Assembly: GCF_000496755.2 (NCBI RefSeq)
Contig: NZ_AYKS02000058.1
Coordinates: 1-64,000, forward strand
Direction of reading: 5' to 3'
DNA: 64,000 bases
Origin: Serratia sp. DD3
GTDB lineage: Bacteria > Pseudomonadota > Gammaproteobacteria > Enterobacterales > Enterobacteriaceae
The notes below the pieces were generated by a model. That model saw nothing but the letters and a program-made list of their open reading frames with translations. It searched no databases and was not told the origin of the DNA. A program made the translations under genes and the position numbers. Within the stretch, counting starts at the first letter, position 1; each line of letters opens with the position of its first letter. This document shows, piece by piece, positions 1-8,818 of the stretch.

Positions 1-1
1 G

Positions 2-298
2 GGAATGGGTCAGGTTCGGATCAAAAATCCGGCAAGACGCGATCGATTATTTCTGTTCAGTGCGCTGGCGATAGTCCTGTTGACGCTGCTGGGCAAGGCA
101 GGAGACAGCGCGGGTCTGGAGCGAACGATCAAGGTCAATACCAGCAAAAGCCGAACATATTCATTTTTCCGACAAGGTGTTATCTACTATCAATTACTGC
201 CTAAAATGAAAGAAGCCTACGCGATATTGTTGATGGAGAAGTTTACTTATTACCTGAGGCAGCATCGGTTATATACCCGCACACTTGGCATTATTTGA
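2..298 (+). pseudogene. IS4-family transposase, C-terminal part (cut by window edge)
   Basis: The frame is open to the left edge of the window and ends in TGA at 296-298. The visible residues contain an RRDRLFLFSALAIVLLTLLG stretch, then KVNTSK and SLFRQG-like (SFFRQG) motifs, which resemble the C-terminal end of IS4-type DDE transposases. The catalytic DDE residues would lie upstream, outside the window, so whether the gene is intact cannot be judged. No terminal inverted repeat is recognisable just downstream. Family assignment is from recalled similarity and is moderately sure; it marks a mobile element at the left border of this region. Confidence 0.6.
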
Positions 299-599
299 GT
301 CTCTAAAAATGAGGGGATCTCTGAGCTCCCTGAGCTGAATAAATCCTCCCCTGATAGCCCTCCCTGCTCAGTCAGGTTTGCACCATTGCTCATAAACCGC
401 CGAGAACTAAATTGATACAAATCGCAGTCATGCCGCTAGTTACCCCGTTCAGTCGCTTGCTGCCCATACCTCAAGGAGCGTTGAGTGCCACTCTCTGGCG
501 AAAACTTGAATCGGCGTGGTATACATAACTATTTTTTTTACTATAATTGAAGTGAAATCAGTTACTCTTGATAAAAATAACTGTGGTTGGTTAAAAAAA
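299..599. other. Intergenic stretch with possible promoter for the wHTH regulator
   Basis: No credible gene is seen. A perfect -10 hexamer TATAAT lies at 542-547 with no good -35 at the usual distance. If it is used, transcription starts near 554, which argues that the downstream regulator begins at the ATG at 600 rather than at the in-frame start at 516. The DNA between the transposase stop and about 500 could include the end of the insertion sequence, but no inverted repeat was identified. Confidence 0.3.
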
Positions 600-1475
600 A
601 TGACAAAATTTGTTATTAACGACTTGGTTACTTACATCCCGGAGCAACATCGGCTGCTGCCGAACGGGAAAAAAGGGAATGAAACTATTTTAAATATTCC
701 AGCCAGTCGATGCTTGCAACTATTATTATCAAACCCCGGGAAAGTCATTAGTCAGCAGGATTTTTTTGCCTTTGCCTGGCAGAGTCAAGGGCGTTATGTC
801 ACTAACAATACCTTTTATCAGAACGTATCACTGTTAAGAAGGGGGTTAGTGAGTGCTGGCATCAAAGAAGAAGTCATCAAAACCGTCCCTAAAAAAGGTC
901 TTTTATTCTGTGGTACGGTACAGGTTTTAGATGTTGAAACTACTACCTCAGAGACTGTTGAAACCGCCACCACAGAGACAGCGGCTCCCATTAACTTCGA
1001 GCAAGAAAATGATATAGAAAAAAGGGTAGATAAGAATGAGGTACCGAATCCTACCCGCCATAATAAAGGGCTGTTAAAAAAAAGCCGGGCACTGTTATTC
1101 AGAATTAATGGCCGGTTTATTATCATCAACCCCATGCTATTGCTGCTGATTGCCTTTTTATTAATCTATCTAGCCAGTAACTATAGACGAGAACAGGTTT
1201 TCGTCAGCTCGCATATTAGAATCGCTAATATGGATCAATGTACTGTCTATGTTAATAAAAACGAGATGAATTTAACCAATGAGGGTTATATACAGTTCCT
1301 CAAAACAAAAAATATCGTCTGCCGACCCAATCAGTTCATTTACATTACTGATGAAGCAACCGCATCCAAATCATCAGAAGTCGCACAACGTTGTGATAAA
1401 TTAGATAATGATAAGGTGAAATGTGAAACACTTTACCCTATCGATACGGCCCGACAAATTCCCCCTGCCAAATAA
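600..1475 (+). CDS. Membrane-anchored winged-helix regulator, ToxR/CadC-like
   Basis: Predicted 291-residue transcription regulator with the ToxR/CadC architecture. Residues about 10-105 form an OmpR-type winged helix (the recognition-helix area includes NNTFYQNVSLLRRGL, followed by the wing with VIKTVPKKGL). A Thr/Glu-rich linker follows, then one membrane segment at about 173-196 (MLLLLIAFLLIYLASN) and a periplasmic tail of roughly 95 residues with four cysteines that could form disulfides. An in-frame start at 516 would add 28 residues, but the TATAAT at 542-547 would lie inside it, so the ATG at 600 is preferred although its ribosome site is weak. A strong terminator follows. Target genes are unknown; proteins of this type usually sense envelope conditions. 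Confidence 0.75.
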   Translation: MTKFVINDLVTYIPEQHRLLPNGKKGNETILNIPASRCLQLLLSNPGKVISQQDFFAFAWQSQGRYVTNNTFYQNVSLLRRGLVSAGIKEEVIKTVPKKGLLFCGTVQVLDVETTTSETVETATTETAAPINFEQENDIEKRVDKNEVPNPTRHNKGLLKKSRALLFRINGRFIIINPMLLLLIAFLLIYLASNYRREQVFVSSHIRIANMDQCTVYVNKNEMNLTNEGYIQFLKTKNIVCRPNQFIYITDEATASKSSEVAQRCDKLDNDKVKCETLYPIDTARQIPPAK

Positions 1476-1512
1476 AAAACCATCAACCATTTACTATATT
1501 GATATCGCGCCT

Positions 1513-1557
1513 GCCCCCTCTTCAGTGGGATACCCAACTGAAGAGGGGGCATTTTCA
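1513..1557 (+). terminator. Rho-independent terminator of the wHTH regulator
   Basis: A perfect 14-bp inverted repeat (GCCCCCTCTTCAGT at 1513-1526 and its complement at 1537-1550) encloses a loop that can add three GGG/CCC pairs, followed by ATTTTC. It lies between the regulator and the convergent minus-strand operon and could slow transcription from both sides. Confidence 0.8.
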
Positions 1558-1620
1558 TCGGGCAAGCACAGCACGATCCATACCTAACGCATCAAACGGC
1601 TTTTCCCAGTTGATATCTCG

Positions 1621-2754
1621 TCAAACAATATCAATCACGTTCAGCCAGCGCCCTTCACGGTGGGAAAGAGCGATCGCATCCAGCACCCGCGATACCTTCC
1701 AGCCCTCTTCGAAGTCCGGCCACATTGGCATATCAGCCGCGATGCCATCCACTAAGTCACGCACTTCTACCGCCTTTTGATCGTTAAAGCCGATGCCATG
1801 TCCGGCCCCCATGCAAAATGCAGCATATTCCGGATGTTCTGGCCCCACCAGCAGTGTGCGGAACCCCTGGCGATTAACCGGGTCGTCATGCAGATAAAGC
1901 TGTAGTTCTGCCATACGCTCCTGAGTGAAACGGATAGCCCCTTTGGTACCGGTGATAACGTAAGACAGTCCCATTTTACGGCCACAAGCGATACGGGAGG
2001 TTTCAATCACGCCTTGTGCGCCGTTAGCAAAACGCACCATCGCATGCGCCTGGTCTTCATTTTCCACCGTCACCCGTTGTGTTGCGCCGACATAAGCCGG
2101 ACGCTCAGGAACAACAATCTTTAAATCACCACAAACTTGCAGGATGTCACCTACCAGGTAGTGCGCCATATTGACAATGTGTGCCGCCAGATCCCCCAAA
2201 GCCCCCAACCCGGCAGTTTCTTTGAAACAGTGCCAATGAATGGGGGAAAGTGGATCAGCCATATAGTCTTCATTATGGGTTCCATAGAAGTGGATGACTT
2301 CGCCAATCTCACCACCGGCGATAATCTCTTTCGCCAGCGCCGCCGTCGGGTTCTTCATATAATTGAACCCCACCAAGGTTTTGACCCCCGCCTGTTTTGC
2401 TGTATCCACCATTTCGCGCGCATCATGGGCATTCAGCGCCAGCGGTTTTTCCGAGTACACATGTTTACCATGGTGGATCGCCGCCAGCGCCATCTGTTTA
2501 TGCAGATGGTTTGGCGCACAAATATCTACAACATCGATGTGTGGATCAGCCACCAAAGTACGCCAGTCGCCGGTAGAACGGTTGAAGCCAAACGCCTGCG
2601 CCCGCTCTGCTGCCAGCTCTGGCGTCACCTCAGCCACCATTTCCCGTATCAACTTGCCTCGCAGGCTGAACACCGTGGGTGCCTGAGCATAAGCAATCGC
2701 ATGTGCCTTACCGATATACCCGGTACCAATCAATCCAATACGTACTGGTTTCAT
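1621..2754 (-). CDS. Gfo/Idh/MocA family NAD(P)-dependent dehydrogenase
   Basis: A 377-residue oxidoreductase, last gene of the ABC transporter operon. The N-terminal Rossmann fold shows GLIGTGYIGKAHA at about 7-19, and the family's catalytic EKP motif is at 102-104. The C-terminal half carries the mixed alpha/beta substrate domain with HNEDYMADPLSPIHWH and a GDLAAHIVNMAHYL segment where the second catalytic His/Asp pair sits in inositol dehydrogenases. It probably oxidises the sugar or polyol brought in by the neighbouring transporter. A purine-rich GGGGGGGG run directly before the ATG serves as ribosome site. Exact substrate (myo-inositol, an isomer, or another cyclic sugar) cannot be read from sequence. 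Confidence 0.85.
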   Translation of the reverse strand: MKPVRIGLIGTGYIGKAHAIAYAQAPTVFSLRGKLIREMVAEVTPELAAERAQAFGFNRSTGDWRTLVADPHIDVVDICAPNHLHKQMALAAIHHGKHVYSEKPLALNAHDAREMVDTAKQAGVKTLVGFNYMKNPTAALAKEIIAGGEIGEVIHFYGTHNEDYMADPLSPIHWHCFKETAGLGALGDLAAHIVNMAHYLVGDILQVCGDLKIVVPERPAYVGATQRVTVENEDQAHAMVRFANGAQGVIETSRIACGRKMGLSYVITGTKGAIRFTQERMAELQLYLHDDPVNRQGFRTLLVGPEHPEYAAFCMGAGHGIGFNDQKAVEVRDLVDGIAADMPMWPDFEEGWKVSRVLDAIALSHREGRWLNVIDIV

Positions 2755-2763
2755 CCCCCCCCC

Positions 2764-3792
2764 TTATAATGCACCGCGACGGCTCTTGGCATAGGTGTCA
2801 AAGGCCACCGCCAATACAATAATCAGGCCAGTGATAATCTGCTGGTAGTACGCGGACACATTCATTAATACCAAGCCATTAATCAGGACCCCCATAATGA
2901 TGGAACCGATGATGGTGCCAGTGATACGCCCATATCCCCCCATCAGTGAGGTACCACCAATCACTACCGATGCGATCACCCGCAACTCAAAAGAGATCCC
3001 AGCCACCGCTTCAGCACTCCCCAGACGGGCACTGAGGATAAAACCCGCCAGCCCAGCCAGGCAGCCAATCAGCACATAAACACTGACCAACACGCGTTTC
3101 ACATTCACCCCAGCAAGCCGCGCCGCTTCTGGGTTACCGCCGATGGCATAAACAAAACGCCCCCAGCGCGTTTTATGCAACGCCAGATAGCCACCAATGG
3201 CCACCAGTGCAAAGATCCAGATAGGGATTGAGATACCCAATAATTCGCCACGACCCCACCAACGGTAACCCGCATCGAAACCGGCAATCGGCGCCCCATC
3301 GTTAATCACCAGCGTCAGGCCACGCCAAATAGTCATACCTCCCAGCGTGACAATAAACGGTGGCAACCGCAGGCGAGTGACCCCAAGACCATGCAGAAAA
3401 CCAATCAATGTCCCCATCGCCAGGCAGATACTCAGCCCAATCAGCCAACTCATGCCCCCCCAAGCGTTAGGGTCAGCGGTGGTAAAGTTATCACCTTTAA
3501 TAATGTAGGCAGCGGTCATGGCACAAACCGCCAGAATAGACCCGACAGACAGGTCGATCCCGGCGGTCAGAATGACAAACGTCATCCCCACGGCCAAGAT
3601 GCCGTAGATGGATACCTCGGTCAGAATATTGAAAATATTACGTTCAGACAGGAAATTACTGTTCTGCAACTGGAAAAAAATCAGCAGCAAGATCATAAAA
3701 ATCAACACACCAAAACGCTCGAAAAAAGCGATCAGGTCGATATGCCCGGGGCGCTTTATTGCCGTCTCGGTTTTGGAAATCATCTGCGTCAT
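2764..3792 (-). CDS. Sugar ABC transporter permease, RbsC type
   Basis: A 342-residue, very hydrophobic inner-membrane protein with about ten predicted helices, matching the length of RbsC-like permeases (BPD_transp_2 family). Recognisable family stretches include EVSIYGILAVGMTFVILTAG, DLSVGSILA and the cytoplasmic loop GGNPEAARLAGVNV, which contacts the ATPase. It forms the membrane pore with the ATPase encoded 11 nt upstream and the binding protein encoded first in the operon. A GGAG ribosome site lies 7 nt before the ATG. The single permease gene suggests a homodimeric pore. Confidence 0.92.
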   Translation of the reverse strand: MTQMISKTETAIKRPGHIDLIAFFERFGVLIFMILLLIFFQLQNSNFLSERNIFNILTEVSIYGILAVGMTFVILTAGIDLSVGSILAVCAMTAAYIIKGDNFTTADPNAWGGMSWLIGLSICLAMGTLIGFLHGLGVTRLRLPPFIVTLGGMTIWRGLTLVINDGAPIAGFDAGYRWWGRGELLGISIPIWIFALVAIGGYLALHKTRWGRFVYAIGGNPEAARLAGVNVKRVLVSVYVLIGCLAGLAGFILSARLGSAEAVAGISFELRVIASVVIGGTSLMGGYGRITGTIIGSIIMGVLINGLVLMNVSAYYQQIITGLIIVLAVAFDTYAKSRRGAL

Positions 3793-3803
3793 GGAAAACT
3801 CCG

Positions 3804-5351
3804 TTATGCCACGTTAAGGGAGTGGTGGTTGATCGCCATCATCATCATCAGGCGTTCTTCGGTAGCATCATCACCATGGACCTCACCGGTCATCCGGCCT
3901 TCACTCAGCGTGATAATGCGATCAGAAACGGCCATCACTTCGGGTAGATCGGATGAAATCACGATAACCGCCACCCCCTGCTTCGCCATATCAAACAGCA
4001 CCTGGTGCACTTCTGATTTGGTGCCAACATCAATACCCCGTGTAGGTTCATCGACAATCAGCACCCGCGGATTGAGTGCCATACAACGGGCAAGGATCAC
4101 CTTTTGCTGATTACCCCCAGAGAGCTTGCGGACCTCCTGCTCACTGTCGACCATTTTGATCTGCAGTGCCTGACGGTAAGCGTCAATCAGTGCATCTTCT
4201 TTGCGGGTATTGATAAAGTAGCGCCAGCGCAACAGTGAGGAGAGGCTGGAGAGCGACAGATTGTCACGGATCGACAACCCTAATACCGCCCCCTCTTTTT
4301 TGCGATCTTCCGGCACCAGTGCGATACCCTGATCCAGTGCGTACATCGGGGTACTCGGCTGGTAGGGCACACCATCAAGCTCAAAGGCTCCAGAGGTAAA
4401 GCCATCGGCACCAAACAAGCAACGCGCCACTTCGGTACGCCCGGCCCCCACCAAACCAGCAATACCCAGCACTTCTCCGGCATGCACATGGAAACTAATG
4501 TCATGCAAAGCAATACCATGGGGATCCAGTGGTGGCTTTTCACGGCACAACCCGTTGACTGCCAGGCGAATGGGTTGCTGCTCATGATGCGTTTCGCTGG
4601 GTGGCCGGCGATTAAACGCCACATCACGCCCCACCATCAGGCGGATCAGTTGCTCTACCGTGGTGTCGGCCACCTTACCGCTGCCGGTGAAGCGGCCATC
4701 CTGAAATACCGTGAACTGATCACAGAGCTGGAAAACTTCGTGCAGACGATGAGTGACGTAAATAATGCTGACACCGCGCTCTTTGAGTTCGCGTACCACG
4801 CGATGTAGGCTTTCTACTTCACTGTCGCTCAGCGCCGCAGAAGGCTCGTCCATAATGATCAGCTTGGCGTTCAACGTCAGTGCACGGGCAATTTCCACCA
4901 TCTGCTGTTGCGCCACACTCAAACGCGCCACCGCGGTGGTCGGCGCAATATTCAATTGCAGGTGATCCAGGATCGCCTGCGCCTCCTGATTTACCGCTTT
5001 TTCATCCACAATCAGGTTACCTTTGCGCGGTTCACGCCCCAGAAACATGTTCTCCGCAACACTCATATTGGGCAGCAAGTTAAACTCTTGGTAGATGGTA
5101 ATAATGCCCCTGTTTTGCCGCTCTACTGGCGAATCACCCAGCGGCAGCGTTTCCCCGTTAAACCAGATGTCACCTTTGCTTTGCGGCTGAGCACCCGCCA
5201 ACGCCTTAAGCAGGGTGGATTTTCCCGCTCCGTTTTCACCCAACAGCGCATGAATTTCACCGCTCGCCACAGTTAACTGGGCATTACTCAACGCCCAGAC
5301 GCCGGAAAAGCTTTTCGCCAGGTTGGTCACTTTCAGTAAGGGTCGCAACAT
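3804..5351 (-). CDS. Sugar ABC transporter ATPase (duplicated NBD), RbsA type
   Basis: A 515-residue protein with two fused nucleotide-binding domains, as in RbsA/MglA/XylG. The first domain has Walker A GENGAGKST at 38-46, a signature LSVAQQQ near 144 and Walker B LIIMDEPSAAL. The second has a degenerate P-loop (GLVGAGRTEVARCL), the signature LSGGNQQKV near 414 and Walker B VLIVDEPTRGIDVG; this asymmetry is normal for the family. It powers import of a monosaccharide or polyol together with the adjacent permease and binding protein. Middle gene of a four-gene operon. Confidence 0.93.
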   Translation of the reverse strand: MLRPLLKVTNLAKSFSGVWALSNAQLTVASGEIHALLGENGAGKSTLLKALAGAQPQSKGDIWFNGETLPLGDSPVERQNRGIITIYQEFNLLPNMSVAENMFLGREPRKGNLIVDEKAVNQEAQAILDHLQLNIAPTTAVARLSVAQQQMVEIARALTLNAKLIIMDEPSAALSDSEVESLHRVVRELKERGVSIIYVTHRLHEVFQLCDQFTVFQDGRFTGSGKVADTTVEQLIRLMVGRDVAFNRRPPSETHHEQQPIRLAVNGLCREKPPLDPHGIALHDISFHVHAGEVLGIAGLVGAGRTEVARCLFGADGFTSGAFELDGVPYQPSTPMYALDQGIALVPEDRKKEGAVLGLSIRDNLSLSSLSSLLRWRYFINTRKEDALIDAYRQALQIKMVDSEQEVRKLSGGNQQKVILARCMALNPRVLIVDEPTRGIDVGTKSEVHQVLFDMAKQGVAVIVISSDLPEVMAVSDRIITLSEGRMTGEVHGDDATEERLMMMMAINHHSLNVA

Positions 5352-5405
5352 CGTCCAGCACCTTCTTTAGTGAGGGCCACCACCAGCGTAGTGGCCTTGA
5401 TCAAA

Positions 5406-6338
5406 TCAGTTCCCGGCTTCGCTAATGCGCTCAGCCTGCTGTAGGGTTTCTTTGGTGATCAACAATGGCGGGTAATCTGCCCCGGTGATGGCTTTCTTCT
5501 CACGCACGTTGGCAACCAGTTGACTCATCGCCGTCTGTACCGCATAACCGGGGCGCTGATCCGCCGTCAGCACCATCCAGCCATCGCGCACACGTGCCAA
5601 GGCTTCCGGTACTGCGTCAAAACCGGTTACCAGAATTTCCCCCGGTTTTAGCCCTTGCCCCTGCAACGCTTCAATCGCCCCCAACGCCATATCGTCGTTG
5701 GCCGAAAGGATCACTTGCGGGCGCTTCGGCAGCGATGGCAGCACACTTTCTACAATGCGCATTCCTTCAGAACGCATCCAGTTACCGGTCTGATCGGCGA
5801 CAATACGATACTTTTCACCGCCGGCTTTCAGGCTGTCGCGAATACCTTTGGTACGCTCGATATTGGAAGAGGAGCCCGGTTGCCCAGTCAGCAGGATGAT
5901 GTCTGCACCATCGGGAAATTTGGCTTTCACAAAGTCGCCAATCGCCAGCCCTCCGTTGTAGTTATTGGCACCGAAATGCGGCACTTTCTTCTGGCTATCG
6001 ACGGAACGGTCAAGGGTCACCACCGGCAATTCTCTCTCCTGAATTTCATCTATCGCATCGGAAACGGCGTTGACATCATTGGGTGAGACAATAAACCCCT
6101 GAGCACCACGAGTAATGGCATTCTCCAGGTCAGCAACCTGCTTGGGCGAACTGCCCTGACCATCCAGGACCTGTAGCTTCACGCCAATCTCTTTCGCGGC
6201 TTTGACTGCGGTACGCTGCATATGAACTTCAAACGGCATGGCCAGATTCGGCGTACTGAAAACAATTTGTTCGTTCTCGGCCATTGCCGCCCCAGAGGTG
6301 ACTGCGATAAGGGCGGCCAAGATTAGTTTTTTCATCAT
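5406..6338 (-). CDS. Periplasmic sugar-binding protein of the ABC transporter
   Basis: A 310-residue type I periplasmic binding protein (peripla_BP_4 family). A signal peptide is evident (MMKKLILAALIAVTSGAAMA, cleavage before ENEQ). The mature part has a typical first strand (IVFSTPNLAMPFEVHMQ), a DLENAITRGAQGFIVSPND motif and GFDAVPEAL in the second lobe. Ligand-contacting residues probably include those near the DRSVDS and ANDDMALG segments. It is the first gene of the operon, preceded by a GAGAGAGA ribosome site and by a long leader with a motif shared with the mmsA promoter region. The gene set suggests an inositol-like or other polyol ligand; this is inference. Confidence 0.9.
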   Translation of the reverse strand: MMKKLILAALIAVTSGAAMAENEQIVFSTPNLAMPFEVHMQRTAVKAAKEIGVKLQVLDGQGSSPKQVADLENAITRGAQGFIVSPNDVNAVSDAIDEIQERELPVVTLDRSVDSQKKVPHFGANNYNGGLAIGDFVKAKFPDGADIILLTGQPGSSSNIERTKGIRDSLKAGGEKYRIVADQTGNWMRSEGMRIVESVLPSLPKRPQVILSANDDMALGAIEALQGQGLKPGEILVTGFDAVPEALARVRDGWMVLTADQRPGYAVQTAMSQLVANVREKKAITGADYPPLLITKETLQQAERISEAGN

Positions 6339-6921
6339 TATCTCTCTCTATGTAGGGTATGTTTTTCAATGTGCAATACTCAATGTTCACTGTTGCCCGA
6401 AGGACGATGGATTGCAGGAGGTATAGAGGTTTAATAAATCTGACCACGACACAGTGAACCCACCACACAAAATAAAACATACATTTTATTTTAATAAATA
6501 TTAGAAAGGATATTTTGAGATGAGGTTAACACTTTTATGACACTCTCGATGCGTTTTGTTATCAATATCACAACATAAATCGCTTGATTAATGAGCGCAA
6601 ATCAGGCAGTGGATGAAATAAAAATTTCAAAAATGAGGACCTAGGGGGAAAATATCGATTATGCCAACCAATGGGGCAGAGAGGGAACGCAGCCATCAGC
6701 GCTATCAACCCGATATGGGTATCCGCCACCAATAGAGTTGATGCGCACCAGTAACGAGATACCGAATAGAAGCTATCGTAAGTGCTGATCAGGAAGTCGT
6801 ATTAATGCTCAAGGTGTGGTAAACCAAATCCGCCGACAGCAGCAGGGGAAACACGGTTTGCTGTCATCGTCACCCTCTTGACCGTCCTTGGTCATCGGTT
6901 CCATTTTTATCAACTCACCTT
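6339..6921. promoter_or_regulatory. Leader of the sugar ABC operon plus empty spacer
   Basis: The part next to the binding-protein gene (about 6340-6540) is AT-rich and holds the 14-nt motif CATTTTATTTTAAT at 6482-6495, which recurs with one change upstream of mmsA. Toward mmsA (about 6650-6784), the minus strand has a short open frame reading like a hydrophobic fragment (STLLVADTHIGLIALMAAF) without a start or recognisable family; it may be a gene remnant or chance. No clear terminator is seen after mmsA. Confidence 0.35.
6482..6495 (-). promoter_or_regulatory. Candidate operator, copy 1 (ABC operon)
   Basis: CATTTTATTTTAAT on the plus strand, about 145 nt upstream of the binding-protein start. 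The same 14-mer with a single change occurs at 8484-8497, 57 nt upstream of mmsA. Both genes read leftward, so the motif has the same orientation relative to each. A/T-rich elements of this kind are bound by RpiR-family regulators in other catabolic loci; the regulator is not in the window. Confidence 0.4.
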
Positions 6922-8427
6922 TTAACCCAGTGTTGGCATGGAGAATGAGGCACCACTATCCTGTTGCATGTCCGGCCAGCGAGCGGTGACGGTTTTCATC
7001 CGGGTATAGAAACGAACGCCATCGTTGCCATGGACATTCAGTGGACCAAAAATGGAACGCTTCCAGCCACCAAAGCTGTGAAAGGCCATCGGGACCGGGA
7101 TTGGCACGTTAACCCCCACCATGCCCGCCTGTACCTCCTGGCAGAATAACCGCGCACAACCGCCGTCACGGGTGAAGATCGCCGTACCGTTGCCATATTC
7201 ATGGCGATTAATCAAATCCACCGCACTGTGGTAATCGGCAACACGTACCACAGCAAGCACCGGGCCAAATATTTCCTCTTGATAGATGGTCATCTCTGGT
7301 GTGACGTTATCGAATAACGTTGGACCGACAAAGTACCCCTGCTCATGCTGTTTGACGTGAAAATGGCGACCATCAACTCTCAGCTTGGCCCCTTGCGCTT
7401 CACCACTATCGATATAACCCAAAACCTTACTGCGATGTGCCGAAGAGATCAGCGGCCCCATCTCATTTTCTGGTGTCTGGTCCAACCCAGGTCCAACCCT
7501 CAGTTCGGCAATCTGTTTTTCCAGCCGCGCACAAAGATCATCTGCAGTTTTATCACCCACCGCCAGCACCACCGACAGCGCCATACAGCGTTCACCCGCC
7601 GCACCATACGCCGCCCCCATAATGGCGTTAGTGGCCATCTCCATATCCGCATCCGGCATCAAAATACAGTGGTTTTTTGCTCCCCCCAGCGCCTGGCAGC
7701 GCTTACCGTGCGCCGAGGCGGTCTGATAGATATATTCCGCAATCGGTGTCGAACCAACAAAACTCACCGCCTGGACACGCTCATCGGTGAGCAACACATC
7801 CACCGCTTCCTTATCCCCTTGCACCACGTTGAATACACCATCTGGTAGGCCGGCCTGTTTCAGCAGTTGTGCCAGCGACAGGGCCAAAGAGGGATTTTTT
7901 TCCGACGGTTTAAGAACAAAAGTATTACCGGTGGCCAGCGCTATCGGGAACATCCACATCGGTACCATTGCCGGAAAATTAAAGGGCGTGATCCCGACAC
8001 AAACCCCCAGCGGTTGCATCAAGGAGTGGCTATCCACCCCGGTGCCCACATTGGCTGAGTGCTCCCCTTTTTGCAGATGGGGGATCCCGCAGGCAAACTC
8101 CACCACCTCCAGGCCGCGTGTCAGCTCCCCTACGGCGTCCGAGTAAATTTTGCCATGCTCTTCACTGATAAGCCGCGCCAGAGCGTTCATGTTCTGTTCT
8201 AGCAAGGCTTTAAAACGGAACATCACCCGTGCCCGTTTCAGCGGTGACTGACGCGCCCACGCCGGAAATGCCTGCTGGGCAGCCGCAACCGCCTGCTGCG
8301 TTTCCTGCACCGTGCTCATGGCCACCTGACGAATTTGCTCACCGGTAGCTGGGTTAAAGATCGCCTGCACTCGCTGGCCTGAACCGTTGACACATTCGCC
8401 ATGAATAAAATTCGCTACCGTTTCCAT
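6922..8427 (-). CDS. mmsA: CoA-acylating methylmalonate-semialdehyde dehydrogenase
   Basis: A 501-residue aldehyde dehydrogenase of the MmsA/IolA subgroup, which converts malonate or methylmalonate semialdehyde with CoA and NAD to acetyl-CoA or propionyl-CoA. Typical segments are GVCVGITPFNFPAMVPMWMF (cofactor site), QALGGAKNHCILMPDAD and the catalytic loop GAAGERCMALSV with the nucleophile Cys near residue 283. The C-terminal GVNVPIPVPMAFHSFGGWK is diagnostic of this subgroup. It stands alone but reads in the same direction as the ABC/dehydrogenase operon and shares an upstream motif with it, so it likely completes the same pathway. The rest of an iol pathway (iolB, C, D, E) is not in the window. 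Confidence 0.92.
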   Translation of the reverse strand: METVANFIHGECVNGSGQRVQAIFNPATGEQIRQVAMSTVQETQQAVAAAQQAFPAWARQSPLKRARVMFRFKALLEQNMNALARLISEEHGKIYSDAVGELTRGLEVVEFACGIPHLQKGEHSANVGTGVDSHSLMQPLGVCVGITPFNFPAMVPMWMFPIALATGNTFVLKPSEKNPSLALSLAQLLKQAGLPDGVFNVVQGDKEAVDVLLTDERVQAVSFVGSTPIAEYIYQTASAHGKRCQALGGAKNHCILMPDADMEMATNAIMGAAYGAAGERCMALSVVLAVGDKTADDLCARLEKQIAELRVGPGLDQTPENEMGPLISSAHRSKVLGYIDSGEAQGAKLRVDGRHFHVKQHEQGYFVGPTLFDNVTPEMTIYQEEIFGPVLAVVRVADYHSAVDLINRHEYGNGTAIFTRDGGCARLFCQEVQAGMVGVNVPIPVPMAFHSFGGWKRSIFGPLNVHGNDGVRFYTRMKTVTARWPDMQQDSGASFSMPTLG

Positions 8428-8818
8428 CCAAACCTCTCGCTGTTGATAGGTGACTGTTATCCAACCACGGACAATGAAATAAACATTCTATTTTAATTTG
8501 AAATAAAATAAAGCCTAAATATTGTGATCAGCCGTGGGTTTTTATGCCTTCAAATGGGGTTATTGGCATCAACCACGCTAAAAAGGCATTTCACACAGGC
8601 TTTTATTTGGATTAAAAATTTCACTTATGACCGGTTCTGAATGACTGACAATCAACAATGCGGTTTAGGGTTTAGCATCACCAAACGATGCCTGTGGCGG
8701 AAATTATTGACCGTATAGAGACCCATGATATTGTCGTGTCTATCAGTTTCTCGCCTGTTCAGTTAGCCACCGACGCGTTGCGCTTGCTGATGACATCTAT
8801 TCAAGAGGGAATAAAAAA
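8428..8818. promoter_or_regulatory. mmsA leader and GNAT leader
   Basis: Divergent intergenic region between mmsA (minus) and the acetyltransferase (plus). It contains CATTCTATTTTAAT at 8484-8497, followed by TTTGAAATAAAATAAAG, an A/T-rich direct and inverted pattern. On the right a GAGGGA ribosome site precedes the acetyltransferase ATG. No gene is supported here. Confidence 0.4.
8484..8497 (-). promoter_or_regulatory. Candidate operator, copy 2 (mmsA)
   Basis: CATTCTATTTTAAT, 13 of 14 bases identical to the copy at 6482-6495 upstream of the sugar-binding protein gene and in the same orientation relative to the downstream gene. It is followed by GAAATAAAATAAAG, which partly repeats the same pattern. 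It probably marks the site of a common repressor or activator. Confidence 0.4.

Noticed and set aside
2137..2769. Plus-strand 210-codon frame opposite the Gfo/Idh/MocA gene
   Set aside because: Fully antisense to a well-supported dehydrogenase with catalytic motifs; no family match.
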